A stretch of 45,858 nt of DNA from a bacterium (lineage in GTDB: Bacteria; Patescibacteriota; Minisyncoccia; Phycocordibacterales; PALSA-1337): assembly GCA_025355565.1 (NCBI GenBank), contig JANXZK010000013.1, positions 1 to 45,858 of the forward strand, read 5' to 3'. Both the position numbers and the translations under genes were made by a program. The notes beneath the pieces were generated by a model that did no database searches, was not told where the DNA came from, and saw only the letters and a list, made by a program, of their open reading frames with translations. Shown one piece after another: positions 33,985 through 39,692 of the stretch. How positions within the stretch are numbered: the first letter of the stretch is position 1; each line of letters opens with the position of its first letter.

Positions 33985-34607
33985 GATTTAACCTTATTGA
34001 TAAAGTTTTTAACTTTATTTAGATCTCTGAAACCTTGAGCATTTCTAAGAGATGATTCTACGTCAACAGCGAATGGATTAAGTGCGACTATTGCAGACAA
34101 AACATTTTCTTCATTTAAGCCACCTGCAAGAAAAATTGGGATAGGGGAATTTTCAATTATTTTTTTGCTTATGTTCCAGTCGTGTAGTTTTCCTGTCCCA
34201 CCTAGTTGATTGTCCATTTTTGAGTCTAATAATATAAAGTCCGCGCTATAAAACTGTTTAGCTAAGTTTTCTGACTGTTCGTTGACGACGTGGACGACGG
34301 GAATTATTTTGGTGCTTGTTTTACCCAATAGACTTTCAAGACATTCAACTGTCGGACGTAACAGTTGCACACCCCAGGGGGATATTTTCTGAATAATTTC
34401 TAAAAGTTTTTTAGGATTATTTTCTAAAGTTAATATTACAAATTTAAGATCTGGGTTGCTAGACACTATTGTCTTTGTTTCATTTTGCGTTAAACTCAGA
34501 TTCGTTTTGGGTATATCGACTAGTAAACCGAGATAATCAGCACCCATGTCGTGAGCTGATCTTGCTTCTTCGATAGTTTTTATGCCGCAAATTTTTATTT
34601 TAGTCAT
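33981..34607 (-). CDS. trpF: TrpF-like phosphoribosylanthranilate isomerase
   Basis: 208 residues, a full single-domain (beta/alpha)8 barrel. TrpF signatures: KIKICGIKTIEEA with the catalytic Cys 7, ADFILLDSK with the general-acid Asp, LGGTGKLHDW (phosphate loop), IFLAGGLNEENV, and AVDVESSLR. No other tryptophan gene is in the window, and CPR genomes usually lack the pathway, so it may isomerise a different aminoaldose in the island pathway. The start codon directly follows the stop of the phosphatase gene (TAA-ATG), so they are co-translated. Confidence 0.85.
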   Translation of the reverse strand: MTKIKICGIKTIEEARSAHDMGADYLGLLVDIPKTNLSLTQNETKTIVSSNPDLKFVILTLENNPKKLLEIIQKISPWGVQLLRPTVECLESLLGKTSTKIIPVVHVVNEQSENLAKQFYSADFILLDSKMDNQLGGTGKLHDWNISKKIIENSPIPIFLAGGLNEENVLSAIVALNPFAVDVESSLRNAQGFRDLNKVKNFINKVKS

Positions 34608-35150
34608 TTAATTGAAGTTAAAAATATTGACAGACCCGTTGTTTATTAAATCTAAGTCTTTCTTTTTATATATATGATTCATGAGTCTTAAAATTCCTCC
34701 GTGAGTGATAATAACAACTTCGTCGTTGTTATGTTTGTTTTTTAATTCTTCAACAAAATTGACCACTCTTTTTTCTACATCTTCAACTGATTCTCCAGAA
34801 AATTCATGGAAATCGTATTGTGATTGTTTATATTTTTCTCTAAGACCTCTTAATTCATTGTTTTCTATATCGGTCCATGAACGACCAGTTAAAGAACCAA
34901 AATCAACCTCACGTAATTCTGGTCTAAGACTGATTTGTAGATTGAAGTTCTTGTTTATAATGTCGGCTGTTTGGGTAGCTCTGAGTAAATCAGATGAATA
35001 TATAGCAGATATTTTTTTTGGTAGAGCAGGGATTGTATTCATCACTGTTTTGTAGGCGTCTTCAGTCAAAGAATCGTTGATTTTTTGACCATTTATAACA
35101 CCTCGTTTGTTGCATTCGCTGAGGCCGTGTCTGATTGCATATATTTTCAT
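34608..35150 (-). CDS. Histidine phosphatase family (phosphoglycerate-mutase-like)
   Basis: 180 residues from ATG 35150, chosen because MKIYAIRHGLSECNKRG is the family start; longer starts at 35162 or 35222 are possible. The catalytic RHG (His 8), IYSSDLLRATQTADII, the RPELREVDFGSLTGRSW block, and the second His in VVIITHGGILRLM are all present. It resembles alpha-ribazole/broad-specificity phosphatases more than glycolytic mutase. It is paired with the TrpF-like gene, suggesting it dephosphorylates an intermediate in the same route. Confidence 0.85.
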   Translation of the reverse strand: MKIYAIRHGLSECNKRGVINGQKINDSLTEDAYKTVMNTIPALPKKISAIYSSDLLRATQTADIINKNFNLQISLRPELREVDFGSLTGRSWTDIENNELRGLREKYKQSQYDFHEFSGESVEDVEKRVVNFVEELKNKHNNDEVVIITHGGILRLMNHIYKKKDLDLINNGSVNIFNFN

Positions 35151-35273
35151 GATTGTGCTCATTTTACTATAAATAGTAGTGGTCTGCATTTGTTTGACAA
35201 CCTTTAATAAAAATGCCATCATTTATACGGATGATCTTGGAATAAAAATTGTTTAAAAAGAAAGGAGGGAGGC

Positions 35274-35714
35274 ATGGTTATCCTTGTTCTCTGCTCGGCA
35301 AATAAGCTTCGTAGTCCTCTGTTTGCAGCAATCTTAAGGTTTCGGCTTGGCGTCAGTCATGTTGTCATGAGTGCGGGCGCTAAGACTCAGAAATGGGGGT
35401 TGACTGGACAAAGAGCGAGTAAAGAAGCTGTGGAGTCTGTTTTCTCGCTAACGAATGGCATGGTCAATCTTGATAACCATCGTGCAACGCCTGTTGAGGT
35501 GTTTAACTTGGGGGGATTTGACCGGATTTACACCCTGTCAGGTGATTCGCACGAGTATGTGAAGTCTCTAGGAGTTAGACATACACATATCGTTATGGAG
35601 GATCCTTATGACAGGGGCACTCACCTGGTTGACCTTCAAAAACATCAGATCTGTGAGAGGACTGTTGTGGAGGAGGTTTCAAAGATTGTTGCAGCAATTG
35701 AGATTTCAGAGTGA
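35274..35714 (+). CDS. Low-molecular-weight phosphotyrosine phosphatase-like protein
   Basis: 146 residues. The P-loop C7-SANKL-R13-S14 at the N-terminus has the CX5RS pattern of LMW-PTP/arsenate reductase folds, and HIVMEDPYDRG holds the general-acid Asp in a DP motif. Although the loop differs from the usual CxGNxCRS, the Cys, Arg and Asp are all there. A very strong ribosome site (AAAGGAGGG) lies 5 nt before the ATG, and a strong terminator follows 10 nt after the stop, so it is an autonomous single-gene unit. The substrate is unknown. Confidence 0.75.
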   Translation: MVILVLCSANKLRSPLFAAILRFRLGVSHVVMSAGAKTQKWGLTGQRASKEAVESVFSLTNGMVNLDNHRATPVEVFNLGGFDRIYTLSGDSHEYVKSLGVRHTHIVMEDPYDRGTHLVDLQKHQICERTVVEEVSKIVAAIEISE

Positions 35715-35723
35715 TAGTTTAAT

Positions 35724-35765
35724 GGGCACACGAAACGAAAGTTTCGTGTGCCCATTTCTTTTTTT
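35724..35765 (+). terminator. Strong rho-independent terminator
   Basis: Perfect 13-bp stem GGGCACACGAAAC/GTTTCGTGTGCCC with a GAAA tetraloop at 35724-35753, followed by ATTTCTTTTTTTG. It serves the LMW-PTP-like gene on the plus strand and could also act on the convergent minus-strand ATP-grasp gene. Confidence 0.95.
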
Positions 35766-35776
35766 GATGATTCAAA

Positions 35777-36721
35777 TTATTTTGAAAGAGTGGTAATTGG
35801 TCGACTTTGCATTATGAAGAATTCATCGTTTTCATATGCCCACTCAATATCACACGGGAAACCGTAGTGACTTTCTATCTTTAAGATTATTTCTGTAAGG
35901 TTTAAAATCTGGTCTTGATCAAGAACTTGTTTCTTTCCATTATCTTTCAGGTCTCTCCATTCATTACCACCACCATCTTTCGGGTATAAACCCCTAGCTT
36001 GTTCGAAGACGTTTATGTCAATTATTTTTCTTGGGATCTTTTCAACAATATAGCTATTTGGGGTAATCTGTCCTGAAACAATAGCTTCACCTAATCCGTA
36101 TGCAGCTTCGATGACAAGTTGATTCGCATTTTCTGTAACAGGATGAACGGAAAATGCGACTCCAGACATTTCAGATTTAATCATTTTTTGAATAACTACC
36201 GCCACAGATATTTTAATTTTGTGTAAACCTCTCTCAAATCGGTAAAAGATTGAGCGAGGAGTAAATAAAGACGCCCAGCAGAGTTTCATATTATCAAACA
36301 GATTAGTTTCGGTGGTGTTTAGGTATGATTCAAGTTGCCCGGCCCATGAGTGGTCTTTGCCGTCTTCAGTTGTTGCCGAAGAACGAACCGCCACACATTT
36401 CGTGTTTAGGGCATTAAAATGTTTCTTGATTTCACTGGTAATATCTTCTGGTATTTTCTGTGAGATAATAAGACCCTTAATTTTTTCAGAAGCTAGTTCT
36501 ACTGTTTGTATATTTTTATGGTTGACTGTACTCAAAATCGCATCTATTTCTTGGAGTAGATCGGTTTCCTGGATAAATTTTTCAAATGCGTTTGAAAGCA
36601 CAACGAAGCCGGGTGGTACAGAGATTCCTGCACGAGTCATTTCTCCAAGAGAAGCCCCTTTTCCACCGGCGATTTCGGAGTCTTCTTTGTTTAAATTGCT
36701 GAGATTCCTGATTAATTCCAT
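35777..36721 (-). CDS. Stand-alone PEP synthase-type ATP-grasp domain
   Basis: 314 residues. This is only the N-terminal nucleotide-binding domain of PEP synthase/PPDK: GGKGASLGEMTRAGISVPPGFV at the start, CVAVRSSATTEDGKDHSWAGQLESYLN, VVIQKMIKSEMSGVAFSVHPVT, VIEAAYGLGEAIVSGQITPNSY, and DIEWAYENDEFFIMQSRPIT at the end. Intact PEP synthase is about 800 residues. The missing swivel domain is a separate gene at 32606, and no PEP/pyruvate barrel is seen, so the pair probably phosphorylates something other than pyruvate. A leaderless -10 precedes it. Confidence 0.88.
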   Translation of the reverse strand: MELIRNLSNLNKEDSEIAGGKGASLGEMTRAGISVPPGFVVLSNAFEKFIQETDLLQEIDAILSTVNHKNIQTVELASEKIKGLIISQKIPEDITSEIKKHFNALNTKCVAVRSSATTEDGKDHSWAGQLESYLNTTETNLFDNMKLCWASLFTPRSIFYRFERGLHKIKISVAVVIQKMIKSEMSGVAFSVHPVTENANQLVIEAAYGLGEAIVSGQITPNSYIVEKIPRKIIDINVFEQARGLYPKDGGGNEWRDLKDNGKKQVLDQDQILNLTEIILKIESHYGFPCDIEWAYENDEFFIMQSRPITTLSK

Positions 36722-36727
36722 GATTGG

Positions 36728-36736
36728 ATTTTAACA
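36728..36736 (-). promoter_or_regulatory. Extended -10 of a leaderless promoter (ATP-grasp gene)
   Basis: On the minus strand TGT-TAAAAT, with the hexamer occupying 36733-36728; it ends 6 nt before the ATG at 36721. No ribosome site. Confidence 0.6.
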
Positions 36737-36805
36737 CATAAACAATATTCTAGGTTACTGACACAACAACGTCAACAAAAATGACAGTCATCTGTAACTT
36801 TCATA

Positions 36806-36834
36806 GTCACTCTTGTGTCACTTTTGTCACTTTT
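36806..36834. repeat. Three 9-bp direct repeats between divergent genes
   Basis: GTCACTCTT (36806), GTCACTTTT (36817) and GTCACTTTT (36826) lie in the 217-bp region between the divergent ATP-grasp and NUDIX genes. The spacing of 9-11 bp puts them on about the same helix face, as a regulator site might be. Confidence 0.6.
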
Positions 36835-36864
36835 TGCTAGCGCACGAGACGCGTCGATGTGGTA

Positions 36865-36927
36865 AGCTAGAACTAAACAATTCCGTTAAACATGGCTTTG
36901 ACCGACCATGGTTCTAGCTCGAGGAGG
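36865..36927 (+). promoter_or_regulatory. Structured leader and ribosome site of the NUDIX gene
   Basis: Outer stem AGCTAGAAC (36865-36873) pairs with GTTCTAGCT (36911-36919); inside it CATGG (36891) pairs with CCATG (36906). The strong GAGGAGG ribosome site follows 1 nt after the outer stem, at 36921-36927. The fold leaves the site free, but an alternative fold could hide it, so a regulatory leader is possible. Confidence 0.5.
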
Positions 36928-36938
36928 CCAGCAAACAC

Positions 36939-37445
36939 ATGAAGATTATTGAACAATTCAAACAAGACCCGTCAGTGACTTTTGAATATGTGGATGCAAA
37001 TAGTTTTGTAGAATTGGATGTGGCTTTTTGCAAACAAAGTTATGGGATATGTTTTTGCGATGGCAAGCTTGTCATTGTTTTTGGTTTCTTTGGTGGAAAA
37101 GAAAGAGAATGGGGTTTCCCAGGAGGAAGAATTGAGCCAGGGGAAACATATGAAGATGCACTCAAACGAGAGATCAGAGAAGAATCAAACATGGAAGTAC
37201 TTTCATTCGTGCCGTTGGGCTACCAAAAAGGTAGCAGATCAGGTCAGGGTGTTTTTTCATACCAGCTTCGTTATGTATGCAAGGTTAGGCCTTATGGTGA
37301 CTTTATAGCAGATCCAGCAGGTGGTGTGATTACGGCTGTAAAACTGATTGACCCTGTAAATTACGAAAAATATCTTTCTAATTGGGGCAAAATAGGCGTT
37401 CGTTCAGTGGAAAGGGCACGAGAATTACTCCCAATATTACATTAA
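36939..37445 (+). CDS. NUDIX hydrolase
   Basis: 168 residues. The Nudix box is complete: GGRIEPGETYEDALKREIREESNMEV (Gx5Ex7REUxEExGU pattern) near residue 65. NUDIX enzymes cleave nucleoside diphosphates linked to another group (house-cleaning or nucleotide-sugar/CoA/NAD breakdown). A GAGGAGG site lies 11 nt upstream. It ends near the mosaic of broken genes at 37.5 kb. Substrate cannot be judged. Confidence 0.88.
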   Translation: MKIIEQFKQDPSVTFEYVDANSFVELDVAFCKQSYGICFCDGKLVIVFGFFGGKEREWGFPGGRIEPGETYEDALKREIREESNMEVLSFVPLGYQKGSRSGQGVFSYQLRYVCKVRPYGDFIADPAGGVITAVKLIDPVNYEKYLSNWGKIGVRSVERARELLPILH

Positions 37446-37552
37446 GAAGGTTCCAATAACATCACAGACGGTCAGCCATGATCTGGGCCCCATTTAGTGG
37501 GTACGCCCATCGATTTCTTTTGTTAGAATTACTAACAATTAACAAAAGAAAC

Positions 37553-37681
37553 ATGAGAACAATTTTCACAAAGGAAGAAATAGTGGAGTTCAAAAAGCAC
37601 CCGTGTGTTTTTCACTGTAGCGAAAGGTCGATACATTACACATATGAATTCAAGAAGCGTGCATTGGAACTGCATACATGA
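37553..37681 (+). pseudogene. Fragment of a transposase-associated HTH protein
   Basis: MRTIFTKEEIVEFKKHPCVF and then CSERSIHYTYEFKKRALELH matches the start of small helix-turn-helix proteins that precede IS3-type transposases; the frame stops after 42 residues, where DNA of another origin begins. An AT-rich inverted repeat TTGTTA/TAACAA lies just upstream (37520-37538). Confidence 0.5.
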
Positions 37682-37745
37682 GATACGATATGATATTGAG
37701 TTTGAAAAACTCGATTATGACAATGATCACCTTCATATTCTCACA
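37682..37745 (+). pseudogene. Fragment of an IS200-type transposase
   Basis: A 21-codon stretch encodes RYDIEFEKLDYDNDHLHIL, which carries an HUH-type DHLH motif in the context seen in IS200-like TnpA proteins. It is cut on both sides, by the HTH fragment before and the SPASM fragment after. Confidence 0.45.
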
Positions 37746-37998
37746 AGCTTTCGGCTGTATCGCAGTCTGCAACAGTCTTACGGATTGTCCCATAGGAAAA
37801 TACGGTGTAGATTTCAATGATGGAAATTCATTGTTGTCACACTTGAATAGTCCGTTAGTGACAAAACTGTATGATCGGATTACATCATACCCTTCAACCA
37901 AATGCGTCGACTGTGAGAAGTTCGACATGTGCGGTGGCGGATGTATGATGTTTTGGACATCTTTCAAACCTCAGGATTGTATTCCTGGTTGGAAATAA
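37745..37998 (+). pseudogene. SPASM-domain C-terminus of a radical SAM enzyme
   Basis: About 84 codons read FGCIAVCNSLTDCPIGKYG, then LNSPLVTKLYDRITSYP, then KCVDCEKFDMCGGGCMMFW, giving the SPASM CxxCx5Cx3C set that binds an auxiliary 4Fe-4S cluster. The preceding part of the enzyme is replaced by transposase debris. The piece starts just about where the radical SAM fragment at 25862-26488 ends, on the same strand and in the right order. It is followed 31 nt later by a cysteine-rich peptide gene, the usual partner of SPASM maturases. Confidence 0.8.
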
Positions 37999-38029
37999 TC
38001 TTATCTCTACAAGAAAGGAGGTGAAAAAT

Positions 38030-38179
38030 ATGGATTCAGCTATACAACTGCTTGAGTTACCGTTAACGGGAATAGTTCCCCAGTCTCGTCCGCAGGGCAT
38101 TGTACATCGCAGCGTCGCGTCGTCTGGTGATGACTGCGATTGTGATTGCGCCCCGCCGAATTGCGAAACCGTTGCGTAA
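38030..38179 (+). CDS. Candidate RiPP precursor peptide, Cys-rich C-terminus
   Basis: A 49-residue peptide with an excellent ribosome site (AAGAAAGGAGGTG, 5 nt before the ATG). The N-terminal two thirds (MDSAIQLLELPLTGIVPQSR...) has no cysteine and looks like a leader; the C-terminal core is SSGDDCDCDCAPPNCETVA with cysteines at 36, 38, 40 and 45 alternating with Asp. It lies directly after the SPASM end of a radical SAM enzyme and has its own terminator, then an HExxH protein. This is the architecture of thioether-forming radical SAM RiPPs. The maturase next to it is broken, so it may now be orphaned or modified in trans. Product unknown. Confidence 0.6.
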   Translation: MDSAIQLLELPLTGIVPQSRPQGIVHRSVASSGDDCDCDCAPPNCETVA

Positions 38180-38204
38180 GTCATCACGTAAGTGAATACT
38201 CAAA

Positions 38205-38242
38205 CTCCCGTAGATCTAAAAGTCTGCGGGAGCCTTTATTTC
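38205..38242 (+). terminator. Terminator after the precursor peptide gene
   Basis: Stem CTCCCGTAGA/TCTGCGGGAG (10 bp with one G-U pair), loop TCTAAAAG, then CCTTTATTTCC. It lies 25 nt after the peptide stop codon. Confidence 0.75.
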
Positions 38243-38253
38243 CATAAGTATGA

Positions 38254-38281
38254 TTGTTATAATATTACAATTCGATATACT
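38254..38281 (+). promoter_or_regulatory. Promoter of the HELWH metalloprotein
   Basis: -35 TTGTTA at 38254-38259, a 16-bp spacer, and -10 TATACT at 38276-38281, ending 9 nt before ATG 38291. An alternative -10 TGT-TATAAT lies at 38255-38263. Confidence 0.5.
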
Positions 38282-38290
38282 TTACTTTCT

Positions 38291-38935
38291 ATGAAAATAC
38301 TATTTAAATACGACGAGGATAAGGATATAGATTGCCTGCTCTCAAAGGGTGCCGGTTCGATCAATCAGCCTGGCAGTAAGACCAAGACTTATTTGGCTCT
38401 TGAAGCTTTTACGTCTGATATTAATGACAGAAACAAAGTGAGAGAGTTTGTCAGAAGATACATTTTAGATAACAAGATTCAACCAGAAACCCTTTGCATT
38501 TCCATGCAAAATACTTGGGATCAAGTAGGTGCGAGATTTGAAAAACGTGCAAAAGATATTTTCGGGGTGCAAATTTCAGACACAATAACCGGTTATTTAA
38601 CGATAACAGGTAGATTTCCATACAATACAAAACATAAGTTTTTCTATGTATCAACCAATGCGGTAAATATAAATGGTACTGCAATGCATGAATTATGGCA
38701 TTTTTATACCTGGGAGAAATTTGGGGAACGAGAGATTGTAAGGTTAGGAATGAATAAATATAACGATGTTAAAGAGGCACTGACTATTTTATTGAATTTG
38801 GAATGTTCTGATCTTATGACTGCAAATGATTACGGATATCCTCAGCATCAAGATCTGAGAAAAATAATAGCGGATACGTGGTTGAAGACGAAGAATATAG
38901 TGGATACATGGGATGCGGCATGTAATGCCATATAG
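38291..38935 (+). CDS. Putative zinc metallopeptidase (HELWH)
   Basis: 214 residues from ATG 38291, which follows a -10 box. AMHELWHFYTWEKFG holds an HExxH zinc site at residues 133-137; no signal peptide or membrane helix, so it acts in the cytoplasm. A possible third ligand is one of the acidic residues in the helix NKYNDVKEALTILLNLE. No exact family recognised. Its place 110 nt after the candidate RiPP precursor makes a leader-removing protease conceivable, although the terminator between them means separate transcription. It could equally be an unrelated cargo gene. Confidence 0.55.
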   Translation: MKILFKYDEDKDIDCLLSKGAGSINQPGSKTKTYLALEAFTSDINDRNKVREFVRRYILDNKIQPETLCISMQNTWDQVGARFEKRAKDIFGVQISDTITGYLTITGRFPYNTKHKFFYVSTNAVNINGTAMHELWHFYTWEKFGEREIVRLGMNKYNDVKEALTILLNLECSDLMTANDYGYPQHQDLRKIIADTWLKTKNIVDTWDAACNAI

Positions 38936-38948
38936 AAAAAGTCTCAAT

Positions 38949-39323
38949 TTATCGGCTTAACTCCGTTCGGATAACATCCCAGACGGCCAGCAAAGTTTTA
39001 ATATCACCTGTTTTGGGTGCATTTGCCATGATGTCATAGGGACTTCTGTAGCTTACTTGAGCCATGGCTCCGTCTCTCATGGAAAGGTTCCAAAGTATCT
39101 TTGAAGCGATAGTACGCTTTTCATCGTCGTTTCCATCCACAAAATCTTTCATGGCTCTGTTTCCAAGTAGAAATGCTTCTCTGGTTGGTTCCAAAGTTAA
39201 AATGCCACTCTTGCTTTTTGCATCACTGATCTGCTTTTCGGTTGAGATTTTCTCATTTTTGACATGAGATATATTGAGAGTAATATATAGTTGTGTCTGT
39301 GGGCGCAAGCCCTGTTCAGTCAT
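38949..39323 (-). pseudogene. C-terminal fragment of a serine site-specific recombinase
   Basis: 124 codons. GILTLEPTREAFLLGNRAMKDFV, then DDEKRTIASKILWNLSMRDGAMAQVSYRSPYDIMANAPKTGDI, is the characteristic C-terminal tail of large serine recombinases found in Parcubacteria. The resolvase catalytic domain and zinc ribbon are missing. It sits at the right edge of the island, next to the core gene cluster with pheT, and may be the remains of the enzyme that delivered part of it. Confidence 0.7.
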
Positions 39324-39360
39324 GGAATTTCCCTAAACTGAAGAGCAGGCACAACAAAAG

Positions 39361-39383
39361 ACGCCTCATGCGAGGTGTTTTTT
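39361..39383 (+). terminator. Rho-independent terminator at the island edge
   Basis: Stem ACGCCTC/GAGGTGT (one G-U pair), loop ATGC, then TTTTTTG. No complete plus-strand gene ends just before it, so it probably belonged to a lost gene, or insulates the pheT side. Confidence 0.65.
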
Positions 39384-39436
39384 GTAAGAAGACATATATC
39401 TAATAGATAACATATCTATTCTAAGACCAGAAATAT

Positions 39437-39442
39437 GATAAT
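39437..39442 (+). promoter_or_regulatory. -10 box of a leaderless promoter (DUF1653 gene)
   Basis: GATAAT in TATGATAATATG ends 8 nt before ATG 39451. No ribosome site. No convincing -35. Confidence 0.5.
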
Positions 39443-39450
39443 ATGTATTG

Positions 39451-39669
39451 ATGACCATCAAACCCGGAAAATACAGGCATTCAAAAAAAGGCAATGAATA
39501 TAGGGTGCATTTTGTTGCAAAAGATTCGGAAACGTTGGCAGATGTTGTCGTTTATGAAGCTCTCTATGACAACGACAAATCGAAATATTGGGTAAGACCG
39601 GTGGCGGAATTTGAAGGAATGGTCGAGATCGATGGTAAGCACGTCCGTAGGTTTGAGAAGGTAGAATAG
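39451..39669 (+). CDS. DUF1653 family protein
   Basis: 72 residues from ATG 39451 (TTG 39448 is directly upstream). KPGKYRHSKKGNEYRVHFVAKDSETLADVVVYEALYDND...YWVRPVAEFEGMVEIDGKHVRRFEKV is the complete DUF1653 pattern, a small beta-barrel of unknown role found across bacteria as a single domain. It is 23 nt before pheT and likely co-transcribed with it. Confidence 0.9.
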   Translation: MTIKPGKYRHSKKGNEYRVHFVAKDSETLADVVVYEALYDNDKSKYWVRPVAEFEGMVEIDGKHVRRFEKVE

Positions 39670-39692
39670 TCGATACATAAATATTTACTCCA

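Noticed and set aside
35777-36721. ATP-grasp gene as a truncated, dead PEP synthase
   Set aside because: It ends cleanly at the domain border, has a good promoter, and a matching stand-alone swivel domain lies 3 kb away; decay would not give such tidy borders, though it cannot be fully excluded.
38192-38290. Longer start for the HELWH protein
   Set aside because: The extension begins within the terminator that follows the peptide gene, and a -10 box lies just before ATG 38291.
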